Shown here: positions 37,941 to 44,847 of the stretch, piece by piece
Layout of the letters: each line of letters starts with the position of its first letter
Numbering within the stretch: the first letter of the stretch is position 1
Assembly: GCF_000636015.1 (NCBI RefSeq)
Contig: NZ_JFZJ01000014.1
Coordinates: forward strand, 1 to 44,847
Direction of reading: 5' to 3'
DNA: 44,847 nt
DNA from: Rhodomicrobium udaipurense JA643
GTDB lineage: Bacteria; Pseudomonadota; Alphaproteobacteria; Rhizobiales; Rhodomicrobiaceae
The notes under the pieces: generated by a model
What the model saw: the letters and a program-made list of their open reading frames with translations, nothing else
Database searches by the model: none
Told to the model about the DNA's origin: nothing
Program-made: the position numbers and the translations under genes

Positions 37941-39188
37941 ATGGCTATGAATTTTTCACGCAGGGCGGTGCTTCAGGGCGCGCTCGCCACTCTGGTTTCC
38001 AGCGCTTGCGGCAGCGGCGTCCTGGCCACCTCGGCTTCTGCACAATCGGCGCGCATGCCATTCTCGCAATGGGTGGAGGCGTTCGGCGCCCGTGCCCGGT
38101 CGCGCGGTATCTCCGGCGCGACGTATGCGCGTGTCATGGGGGCGCTCAAGCCCGACACCTCCGTCTACGCGCTTGACAAGGCACAGCCCGAATTCAAGGA
38201 AGAAGTCTGGCAGTACCTTAATCGCCGCGTGTCCGACTGGCGTATCGGCATCGGCATCGAGCGCGCGCGCGAATATGCGCCATTGTTGGAGAAGATCGAG
38301 CGCACCTACGGCGTGGACCGCTACGTGATGCTCGGCCTCTGGGGCATGGAGAGCGCGTTCGGCGATGTCGTTACCAACCCCAAGCATATGCGGCCCGTAT
38401 TCCCGGCGCTCGCCGCGCTCGCCTGGGGCGAGCCGCGCCGCCGCAGCTATTGGGAGCAGGAGCTTTTGAACGCGCTCGTCATCGTCGATCGCGGATGGGC
38501 GAGGCCGGACGAGATGATCGGTTCATGGGCGGGCGCGATGGGGCATACGCAATGGATGCCCGAGGTCTGGCTCAACATGGGCGTGGATTTCAACGGCGAC
38601 GGCAAGATTTTGCCCTTCGGTCCCCCGGACGATGCCCTTGCGGGCACGGCACAATATATCGCAAAGCGCGGGAAATATCGGCGCGGCGAGGGCTGGGGCT
38701 ATGAAGTGCGCCTGCCGGAAGGCATGGGCGGCGCTGGCGGCTGGAAGTCCATCGCGGCATGGCAGGACAAGGGCGTGACGCGCGCGACCGGCAAGCCGTT
38801 CCCGAGGCCCGGCGAACAGGCGCGGCTTTGGCAGCCGGTGGCGCGCGGCCCGGCGTTCCTGCTCACCCGCAACTTCGATGCGATCAAATCGTACAATCCG
38901 GCGAACACTTACGCGCTGGCGATTGCCCATCTCGGCGACCGCCTGAAAGGCGAAGGCCCGTTCGTGCAGCAGTTCCCCGGCGGTGAGCGCGCGCCCACGC
39001 TGGCGGAGGTTCAGGAGTTGCAAAAGCGGCTGACAGCGGCTGGCTTCGACACCGACGGCACCGATGGCCGCGTCGGCAAGGACACCATGAAGGCGATCCG
39101 CGACTTCCAGTTGAAGGTTGGCATGCAGCCGGCGGACGGCTATGCCGGTCTGAAGGTGCTGGCGCGGTTGCGCGCTAGCGGAGTTTAG
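37941..39188 (+). CDS. MltB-like lytic murein transglycosylase with peptidoglycan-binding domain
   Basis: The 415-residue protein begins with a twin-arginine-like signal (NFSRRAVLQGALATL, ending SASAQ). The GH103 catalytic domain follows, with catalytic Glu137 in LWGMESAFGD and the MltB-type segments GSWAGAMGHTQWMPEVWL and DFNGDG. Residues about 350-412 form a peptidoglycan-binding domain (LQKRLTAAGFDTDGTDGRVGKDT). It cleaves murein with formation of 1,6-anhydromuramic ends. ATG 37941 is used; ATG 37947 is an alternative, and neither has a clear ribosome site. The 279 bases upstream, shared with ctpA, are relatively AT-rich and hold no gene. Confidence 0.92.
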   Translation: MAMNFSRRAVLQGALATLVSSACGSGVLATSASAQSARMPFSQWVEAFGARARSRGISGATYARVMGALKPDTSVYALDKAQPEFKEEVWQYLNRRVSDWRIGIGIERAREYAPLLEKIERTYGVDRYVMLGLWGMESAFGDVVTNPKHMRPVFPALAALAWGEPRRRSYWEQELLNALVIVDRGWARPDEMIGSWAGAMGHTQWMPEVWLNMGVDFNGDGKILPFGPPDDALAGTAQYIAKRGKYRRGEGWGYEVRLPEGMGGAGGWKSIAAWQDKGVTRATGKPFPRPGEQARLWQPVARGPAFLLTRNFDAIKSYNPANTYALAIAHLGDRLKGEGPFVQQFPGGERAPTLAEVQELQKRLTAAGFDTDGTDGRVGKDTMKAIRDFQLKVGMQPADGYAGLKVLARLRASGV

Positions 39189-39196
39189 CGCCGTCA

Positions 39197-42106
39197 CTAT
39201 CCCACGATTTCGGCGTCGCCCTTCAGCGCGAGGTCGAGCAGCATGGCAGGGTGACGCGCGGGGCGGCCCAACCCGTCCTGAACCTGCTTCCGGCAGGAAT
39301 AGCCCGTGGCGGAAACGAGCGCGTCGCGGCCCGCCTTTCGGATCGCGGGGAACAGCGCCTGCTCTGCCATCGCTAGCGACGCGTCGAGCGTGTCGGGCGT
39401 TAGGCCCATCAGCCCGTTCAGGCCGCAGCAGGAGGGCGGCGCGGGCGTAATGGTCAGGTCGGGGATCAGTCGCAGCACCGCTTCCGCATGCGCGTCGACG
39501 CCATGCGCGCGCTCGTGGCAATGCGAATGCAGCACCACCGTCGCCTCAATGGCCGTCAGCGGGAGCGACAAGCCGCCGTCGCCGATGCGCCGCGCCAGAA
39601 ACTCCTCGAACAGCAAAACGGGCGGCGGGTCCGCGATCGGCAGGCCAAGCGCCGCATATTCGTCGCGCATCATCAGCACGCAATTCGGTTCGAGGCCGAT
39701 GACCGGCACGCCGCGCTCGGCATAGGCAGCCGCCGCGCGTGACAGCCGCGTCGCCTGCGCGCGCGCCTTCTCGATGTCGCCCGCATCATAGGCGCAGCGC
39801 CCGCAGCACAGCGCGCCGTCTTCCCTGTCGGTGAAGGCGACGACGCCGTAGCCCGCCGCTTCAAGTACGCTCTGCGCAGCCCGAAGGTTTGCCGTCTCGA
39901 ACGAACGGTTGAACGTATCCGCGAACAGCGCAACGAGGCCGCGCGGCCCCGGTTCCGCCTCGACCGGCGCGCGGAAGCGGCGCCCTGCCCAGCGCGGCCA
40001 TGGGCGGTCGGCGGCCAGCCCGAGCTTCCGCTCGGTGAAGCGGGCCAGTCCCGGCAGCAGGTCGCGGAGGGCAAGGAACCATCGCCAGCGCGCCGCGCGG
40101 TCCGTGTAGTCGGCGAGGTTGGCGTAAAGCTCCTGCGCGCGGGAGAAGCGGCCCGCCGCGCGCGCGGCAGCGAGCGCCTCAACCTTCATCTTCGGGATGT
40201 CGATGCCGAACGGGCATGCGGAGCCGCACGCCTTGCACGAGACGCACAGCGCCATGGTTTCGATCATCGCGGGCGAGCCAAGCGCCTCGTCGCCGAGCTG
40301 GCCCGAGAGCGCGAGCCGCACCGTCTGCGCGCGGCCGCGCGCAGAGTCGCGCTCGTCATGCGTCGCGGCGAAAGAGGGGCAGACAAATCGCTGCTCGGCA
40401 GTGCGGCATAGCGCGTGCCCGGCGCAGCGGCGCGCATGCTCCAGAGCACGCGCAGGCGTCGCTTCCGCCTCCCATGTGAGGGCGACCGGCACGTCGGCGG
40501 CCTTCGCTTCGCGCGGGGCGCGCATCAGCGCCGCATCGTCGAAATCCGGCGCGCGGATAATTTTACCGGGGTTCAGCACGAAGCCCGGATCGAGCTGCGC
40601 CTTGAGGTCGGCGAAGAGTCGAAGCGCGCCGGGGGCAAGCGCGCGTTCCAGCCCCTCGCTTCGGGCAAGGCCGATGCCATGGCCGCCGCTCAGCACGCCG
40701 CCATGGCGGACGATCAGCGCCGCCATCTCGTCGGACAGCGCACGCATGCGCTCCCGGTCGTTCGTGTGGCGGAGATTCAGCACCGGCCGCACGATCAAAC
40801 AGCCGCGCCCGGCGCTGCCATAAAGCGCGGAGCGGACGCCGTGCTTGCCGAGCAGCGCCGCAAGCTCCGCTCCGTAGGCGGCGAGGCGGTGGAGCGGAAC
40901 CGCGCCGTCCTCCATGAAAGACAGAGGCTGCGCCGCCGATTTCATGCGCCACGCACGCGTGACTGCGTTGTGCCGAAGCTGCCAGAGCGCGGCGCGGTTG
41001 TTCTCGCCAATGATTTCCACAAGCGGGAAGCGGCCCTTGTCGGCTTCGGCCAGCGTTTCGGACAAGCCCTTGAGAAGCCGCGTGTTGTCGACCGGGTTTT
41101 CCTCGTCGAATTCCACGATCAGCAGCGCTTCGGGATCGCCCTGCAGGAGGCGGAAGGCATGCGGGTCGCGCCGCGCGGCGACGATGTCGATCAGCGTGCG
41201 GTCGAGCAGTTCGATCGCGGTCGGGTTCAGCAGCGCGATCTTCGGGATGACGCGCAGCGCGCCGCCGAGATCGGCAAAGCGGCAGACGCCGAGCGCGCGC
41301 GTTCCGGGCAGCCGCGCAAGCTTCAGCTCGATGCTCGTGGCAATGGCAAGCGTACCTTCGGAGCCTGCGAGAAGCCGCGCGAGGTTCTGATCCTCGGAAT
41401 AGGAAAGGAGCGCGCGCAGATCGTAGGCGGGCGGCTCCGGCGTGCCGGGCGGGCGCAGCGGGAACTCGCGGGCGATGTCCTTCTCGTGCGCTTCGCCGAA
41501 TTGAAGGAGGTCGAGGAGGCGGTCGCGGCCGGGGAAGCGCGCCGTTTCATCCTCGGCGATGGCGCGAAAATGCACGCGCTGCCCATCGGCGACGAGCGCC
41601 ATCGCGGAAATGATACGGTCGCGCATCGCGCCGTAGCGGAGCGCGCGCAGCCCGCTCGAATTGTTGCCGAGCATGCCGCCGACTGTCGCGGATTGTGCAG
41701 AGGCGATTTCGACCGGGAGGAAAAGACCGTGCGGTTCCAGCACCGCCGCGAGCGCCGCGGGCGTGCATCCCGGCTCGACCACGCATCGGGCGTTTTCCAC
41801 GTCGATTGCGCCGATGCCGCGCATATATTTCGTGAAGTCGAGGACGACGCCTTCGCCGAGCGCTTGTCCAGCGGTCGACGTGCCACCGCCGCGCGCGATG
41901 ACGGACAGCCCTTCCTCACGCGCCATTTCGAGGACGATGGCCACGTCGCTCTCGGACTTCGGGCAAGCCACTCCCGCCGGGAAGCTCTGATACATGGATG
42001 CGTCGGTGGCGTAGCGGCCTCGCGTGAAAAGGTCGCTTGTGGCGTCGCCCTCGATCTCTTGGGCGAGCCTGTCCCAGAAAGCGGGCGACGCCTTGCGCAA
42101 TGCCAT
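39197..42106 (-). CDS. FAD-linked and 4Fe-4S dehydrogenase (YdiJ / D-2-hydroxyacid type)
   Basis: A 969-residue flavin and iron-sulfur protein. Residues about 45-250 are a PCMH-type FAD-binding domain (VIARGGGTSTAGQALGEGVVL), about 270-520 the matching cap, and about 560-660 an Fe-S region. One clear 4Fe-4S set is CVSCKACGSACPFG; a second, less regular Cys group precedes it (RRCAGHALCRTAEQRFVCPS). Two CCG segments near the end (LCCGRCAY and SCCGLNG) match heterodisulfide-reductase-like domains. The architecture is that of E. coli YdiJ, reported as a D-2-hydroxyglutarate dehydrogenase; glycolate or D-lactate are other possibilities. ATG 42106 has CAAGGA nearby. Confidence 0.88.
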   Translation of the reverse strand: MALRKASPAFWDRLAQEIEGDATSDLFTRGRYATDASMYQSFPAGVACPKSESDVAIVLEMAREEGLSVIARGGGTSTAGQALGEGVVLDFTKYMRGIGAIDVENARCVVEPGCTPAALAAVLEPHGLFLPVEIASAQSATVGGMLGNNSSGLRALRYGAMRDRIISAMALVADGQRVHFRAIAEDETARFPGRDRLLDLLQFGEAHEKDIAREFPLRPPGTPEPPAYDLRALLSYSEDQNLARLLAGSEGTLAIATSIELKLARLPGTRALGVCRFADLGGALRVIPKIALLNPTAIELLDRTLIDIVAARRDPHAFRLLQGDPEALLIVEFDEENPVDNTRLLKGLSETLAEADKGRFPLVEIIGENNRAALWQLRHNAVTRAWRMKSAAQPLSFMEDGAVPLHRLAAYGAELAALLGKHGVRSALYGSAGRGCLIVRPVLNLRHTNDRERMRALSDEMAALIVRHGGVLSGGHGIGLARSEGLERALAPGALRLFADLKAQLDPGFVLNPGKIIRAPDFDDAALMRAPREAKAADVPVALTWEAEATPARALEHARRCAGHALCRTAEQRFVCPSFAATHDERDSARGRAQTVRLALSGQLGDEALGSPAMIETMALCVSCKACGSACPFGIDIPKMKVEALAAARAAGRFSRAQELYANLADYTDRAARWRWFLALRDLLPGLARFTERKLGLAADRPWPRWAGRRFRAPVEAEPGPRGLVALFADTFNRSFETANLRAAQSVLEAAGYGVVAFTDREDGALCCGRCAYDAGDIEKARAQATRLSRAAAAYAERGVPVIGLEPNCVLMMRDEYAALGLPIADPPPVLLFEEFLARRIGDGGLSLPLTAIEATVVLHSHCHERAHGVDAHAEAVLRLIPDLTITPAPPSCCGLNGLMGLTPDTLDASLAMAEQALFPAIRKAGRDALVSATGYSCRKQVQDGLGRPARHPAMLLDLALKGDAEIVG

Positions 42107-42196
42107 CGGTCCTTGAAAAGAAATGCGGTGGTCGCGTCCTTCGCCGCCGCCAGCCGCAGACCATGACCGAGAGTCTTCCCGAGCGCAATGGTCTGT

Positions 42197-42212
42197 TAAC
42201 CACGCACGGTTA
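42197..42212. promoter_or_regulatory. Inverted repeat in the dehydrogenase-rlpA divergent region
   Basis: TAACC, six bases, GGTTA is a perfect inverted repeat inside the roughly 300-base gap between the divergent YdiJ-like and RlpA genes. Its left arm also contains TTAACC, a CtrA-like half-site. The rest of the gap shows no gene I would call. Confidence 0.4.
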
Positions 42213-42408
42213 GCCTGAACGCAGCTTGAGGTTGTGTCCGGGTTTTGCGTGTACCATGAGCCGAGTTTGTGTCTGCGACTGTTGCGTGTTGGCGTCCCTG
42301 TCGCAAAAAGCGGCGGTAAACGCGCAAGTTTGGTGCAAGACGAAAACCGCGCCCAGCATTCGCCCGAATCTCCTTTCTGGACTTGTTGCTCCTCGCTTTC
42401 CGTTTGAG

Positions 42409-43464
42409 TTGCGGGCCGTCGTCAACAAATCCTTAAGCAGGGTCATGATCGTCACAGCGCTTGTTGCATCGCTTGGTGCCTGTACCGCCCAGAAGAGTCC
42501 GGTCGACGAGACCCAGACCTTGAGCCCGCGCGTGATCAAGGTGGGCGACCCGGTTCCGAAGGGGGGCGGCGAATACAAGCTCGGCAGCCCGTATCTCGCC
42601 AACGGCAAATGGTACACGCCCGTCAACGACGTGCATTACGATCAGGTCGGACTCGCCTCGTGGTACGGCGACTTTTTCCATGGTCGCAAGACGGCCAACG
42701 GCGAAATCTACGACATGGGCGCGCTGACCGCCGCGCATCCCACGCTGCCGATGCCGACCTATGCGCAGGTGACGAACCTCGACAACAATCGCACCGTGAT
42801 CGTGCGCATCAACGATCGCGGCCCCTATCACGACGGGCGCATCATCGACCTTTCGCGCAAGGCGGCGGAACTGCTCGGCTTCCATGGACGCGGCACTGCG
42901 GCTGTGCGCGTGCGTTATTTTGCGCCCGCTCCGCTGAACGGCGACGATCACCTTGAGCGCTCCATTCTCGCGAAGCAGCCTTGGGCCGCGCGTTCCGTTT
43001 CGAGCGTGCAGACGCCCTCGCGCCCGCAGGTGGCAAGCGCTCCGGCATCCGCCGGCGTCCAGATCGCCGCCGCAACGGCCGTCCCTGTGCGCAAAGCTGC
43101 TCCGGCCACCGCGCCTGCGCGCGTGCAACAAGCCTCGGTCCCGATCGCCGCAACGGCTTCGATGGGCGCCTGGGCTCCCGTCGTCGCAACGAACGCGCCA
43201 ACGCGGCAGGCCACTGCGGCCAAGGCTGCGACGCCAGCAAAAGCTGCGCCTGTGAAGGCCGCCGCCGCGCAGCCTGCGCCCGCTCAGCCCGCGACCTATA
43301 TCGCATCGGCGACTGCTTTCCCGGCCTCCACCGAGACCTTCGACAAGCCGCTTGTTGTCAAGAAAGGCGGCTTCGAAGCATCGATCCACGATGCGGCCGC
43401 CGGGTGGTCGTCAAACTCACGGCCCGCCTTCTCCACTGGCGCGGCTTTTAATGGCGGCCAGTGA
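42409..43464 (+). CDS. rlpA: RlpA-family lipoprotein (septal lytic transglycosylase)
   Basis: RlpA cuts glycan strands lacking peptide stems at the division site. The double-psi beta-barrel domain is clear: GLASWYGDFFHGRKTANGEIYD, TAAHPTLP and VRINDRGPYHDGRIIDLS, with the conserved Glu, His and Asp. The lipobox is LGAC. With the TTG at 42409, the Cys is residue 25 and is preceded by Lys and Arg, a proper lipoprotein signal; the ATG at 42445 leaves only 12 residues before the Cys. An open frame runs further upstream. The C-terminal third is Ala/Pro/Thr-rich, and I see no SPOR domain. The start is unsettled, the identity secure. Confidence 0.88.
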   Translation: MRAVVNKSLSRVMIVTALVASLGACTAQKSPVDETQTLSPRVIKVGDPVPKGGGEYKLGSPYLANGKWYTPVNDVHYDQVGLASWYGDFFHGRKTANGEIYDMGALTAAHPTLPMPTYAQVTNLDNNRTVIVRINDRGPYHDGRIIDLSRKAAELLGFHGRGTAAVRVRYFAPAPLNGDDHLERSILAKQPWAARSVSSVQTPSRPQVASAPASAGVQIAAATAVPVRKAAPATAPARVQQASVPIAATASMGAWAPVVATNAPTRQATAAKAATPAKAAPVKAAAAQPAPAQPATYIASATAFPASTETFDKPLVVKKGGFEASIHDAAAGWSSNSRPAFSTGAAFNGGQ

Positions 43465-43553
43465 GACTATGTAAAGGCTCAATGGCCTGAATCTTAGCCA
43501 ATAGGCGGTCGGTTTGATATTATCAGAGGGCCGACTCACCGGGACCGACGCCC

Positions 43554-44786
43554 ATGCGCCTTGCCCTTTTCATTTTTCTTTTCTTCCAGATCTTTCAGCC
43601 CGCTCTAGCGCAATCTACGGGCGGGTATCAGACGGGAGCGGCGGAAGCGACGCTGATCGACGTCGAGTCCGGGGCGACGCTTTTCGAGAAAAACGCCGAC
43701 AGGTTGTTCGCGCCCGCGAGCATGAGCAAGATCATGACGCTTGCCGTCATATTCAAAAAGCTCAAGGCGGGCGAGATCACCATGGACACCGAGTTCCCGG
43801 TGAGCCTCTACGCTTGGCGAAACGGCGGCGCGCCGTCGCGCACAACATCGATGTTCATCCCGCTGAACCAGACGGCCAAGGTCAGCGACCTCATTCAGGG
43901 CATCGCGGTACAAAACGCGAATGACGCCTGCATCGCGGTGGCTGAAGGGATTTCAGGCACCGAGGACGCGTTCGCGAAACTCATGACGGAAGAGGCGCGA
44001 GCCCTCGGACTTCAGAAATCCACGTTCGGCAATTCGACCGGACTGCCGCATCCCGGCAACCAGATGACCGCGCGCGAACTCGCGGCGCTTTCGATCCACG
44101 TCATCAAGACCTATCCAGACCTTTATCCCTATTTCGGGCAGAAGGAATTCAAGTACCGCACCTACACCTTCAGGAACCACAACCCGTTGCAGGCGACCGC
44201 TATCCCGGCGGACGGCCTCAAGCCCGGCTTTACCGAAGGCGTGGGCTACAGCATCGCGGCGTCGGCGGTGCGCGATGGGCGGCGGCTGGTGCTTGTGATG
44301 AACGGCCTCGAAAGCGAGCGCGACCGCCGCGAGGAAGCGCAGAAGATGCTCAATTGGGGCTTCGTGAACTTCAAGGCGCACAAGGTCTTCGACAAGGACG
44401 AAGTCGTGGGCGATGTTCGCGTCTGGGGCGGCCAGAAATGGACGCTGCCGGTCAAGGCCAAGGAAGACGTTGTCGTGCTGCTGCCTGTGAACGCGAAGGA
44501 TCAGCGCATCCGCGCGCAGATCGCCTATCAGGGGCCGCTCAAGCCGCCGTTGAAGGAAGGCGACCCGGTTGGCGAGGTGCGCATCACATCGCAAGCGGGG
44601 ACGTCGAACAGCGCGCCGCTCTACGCTGCCGCCGATCTCGAAGCAGGCGGCGTGATTGCCAAGGGCGTCGATTCCTTGTTGCTCGGCGTGAACGCCTATG
44701 TCTCGCAGGCGGTGACGAAGTATCTCAAGAAGCCGCCGGCGCAGCCCGTCAACACGGCGGTGCCTGCGGTCACGCCGAAGTCCTGA
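43554..44786 (+). CDS. D-alanyl-D-alanine carboxypeptidase (DacA/DacF-like), altered motifs
   Basis: A 410-residue penicillin-binding protein with a signal peptide (1-20, ending PALAQ). The nucleophile motif SxxK is Ser56-Met-Ser-Lys59. The second motif, normally Ser-x-Asn, reads Asn121-Ala-Asn123, and the third, normally Lys-Thr-Gly, reads Lys223-Pro-Gly225 (DGLKPGFTEG). Surrounding sequence (NSTGLPHPGNQMTARELA, EFKYRTYTFRNHNPL) is otherwise typical of S11 carboxypeptidases. A beta-rich C-terminal domain follows from about residue 280. It would trim the terminal D-Ala of stem peptides, if active. tmk begins two bases after its stop, so the two are co-transcribed. Confidence 0.9.
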   Translation: MRLALFIFLFFQIFQPALAQSTGGYQTGAAEATLIDVESGATLFEKNADRLFAPASMSKIMTLAVIFKKLKAGEITMDTEFPVSLYAWRNGGAPSRTTSMFIPLNQTAKVSDLIQGIAVQNANDACIAVAEGISGTEDAFAKLMTEEARALGLQKSTFGNSTGLPHPGNQMTARELAALSIHVIKTYPDLYPYFGQKEFKYRTYTFRNHNPLQATAIPADGLKPGFTEGVGYSIAASAVRDGRRLVLVMNGLESERDRREEAQKMLNWGFVNFKAHKVFDKDEVVGDVRVWGGQKWTLPVKAKEDVVVLLPVNAKDQRIRAQIAYQGPLKPPLKEGDPVGEVRITSQAGTSNSAPLYAAADLEAGGVIAKGVDSLLLGVNAYVSQAVTKYLKKPPAQPVNTAVPAVTPKS

Positions 44787-44787
44787 C

Positions 44788-44847
44788 GTGCGCGGCCGCT
44801 TCATAACGCTGGAAGGCGGCGAGGGCGCGGGCAAGACCACGCAGGCG
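44788..44847 (+). CDS. tmk: Thymidylate kinase, N-terminal fragment
   Basis: The last 60 bases open with GTG and encode VRGRFITLEGGEGAGKTTQA, the P-loop opening of dTMP kinase, which makes dTDP from dTMP. The remainder lies past the window. The GTG is one base after the stop of the D-Ala-D-Ala carboxypeptidase gene, an order (dacA-like, tmk, then usually holB) common in Hyphomicrobiales. Confidence 0.9.
   Translation, partial: MRGRFITLEGGEGAGKTTQA

Noticed and set aside
40415-42166. 583-codon plus-strand frame opposite the YdiJ-like gene
   Set aside because: No recognisable protein features; the minus-strand frame shows FAD and Fe-S motifs.

Overview
This is about 45 kb of GC-rich chromosome from an alphaproteobacterium, most likely of the order Hyphomicrobiales (Rhizobiales). 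The grounds are an Irr-type Fur regulator next to fabA-fabB-fabI, an EipB/DUF1849 periplasmic protein, a DUF3422 protein, the argH-lptM-lysA block divergent from a TlpA-like thioredoxin, aroK-aroB divergent from xerD, and an apparent CtrA box in front of an Flp pilin gene. The genus cannot be fixed from sequence alone; a Rhodomicrobium-like organism is only a guess. Almost all of the window is chromosomal core. I see no insertion sequence, CRISPR array, rRNA or tRNA gene.

Layout, 1-8 kb: the tail of a probable amidase, leuD with a good terminator, a hemolysin III-type membrane protein and a DUF3422 protein. A visibly AT-richer patch (about 3.06-4.40 kb) follows, with an exported methyltransferase-like protein and an orphan acidic protein. 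Next come a membrane-anchored alpha/beta hydrolase fused to a polytopic domain, eipB, and a small Flp pilin/CpaA prepilin peptidase pair behind a CtrA-like box and a hairpin.

8-16.5 kb: an M17 aminopeptidase overlaps an SH3/NlpC-P60 hydrolase with a long Ala/Pro/Gln-rich tail. Four co-directional, tightly spaced minus-strand ABC transporter genes follow: a duplicated permease, an ATPase with an AAA-associated C-terminal domain, a HisP-like ATPase and an amino-acid-type binding protein. A divergent small secreted basic protein closes the block.

16.5-30.4 kb: a cobalamin-dependent methionine synthase lacking the homocysteine-binding domain, an S9 peptidase, irr-DUF2237 divergent from fabA-fabB-fabI-GNAT (unsaturated fatty acid synthesis), xerD with a small membrane protein, aroK-aroB (shikimate pathway), and two conserved-looking hypotheticals around a 567-bp stretch without a convincing gene.

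30.4-44.8 kb: an ATP-grasp protein of unknown substrate, lysA-lptM-argH (diaminopimelate/lysine and arginine synthesis plus an LPS-assembly lipoprotein), a palindromic intergenic repeat, a small orphan gene with its own terminator, a TlpA-like thioredoxin, and cell-wall genes: S41 protease CtpA, lytic transglycosylase MltB, RlpA and a DacA/DacF-like penicillin-binding protein. A 969-residue FAD/Fe-S dehydrogenase lies among them, and the first codons of tmk end the window. The DacA-like protein has its SxxK motif but altered second and third active-site motifs.

No clearly new defence or mobile system is present. The observations most worth a check are the four-gene ABC cluster with mismatched parts, the AT-rich patch with an exported methyltransferase, the altered DacA motifs, and several perfect inverted repeats immediately upstream of genes.
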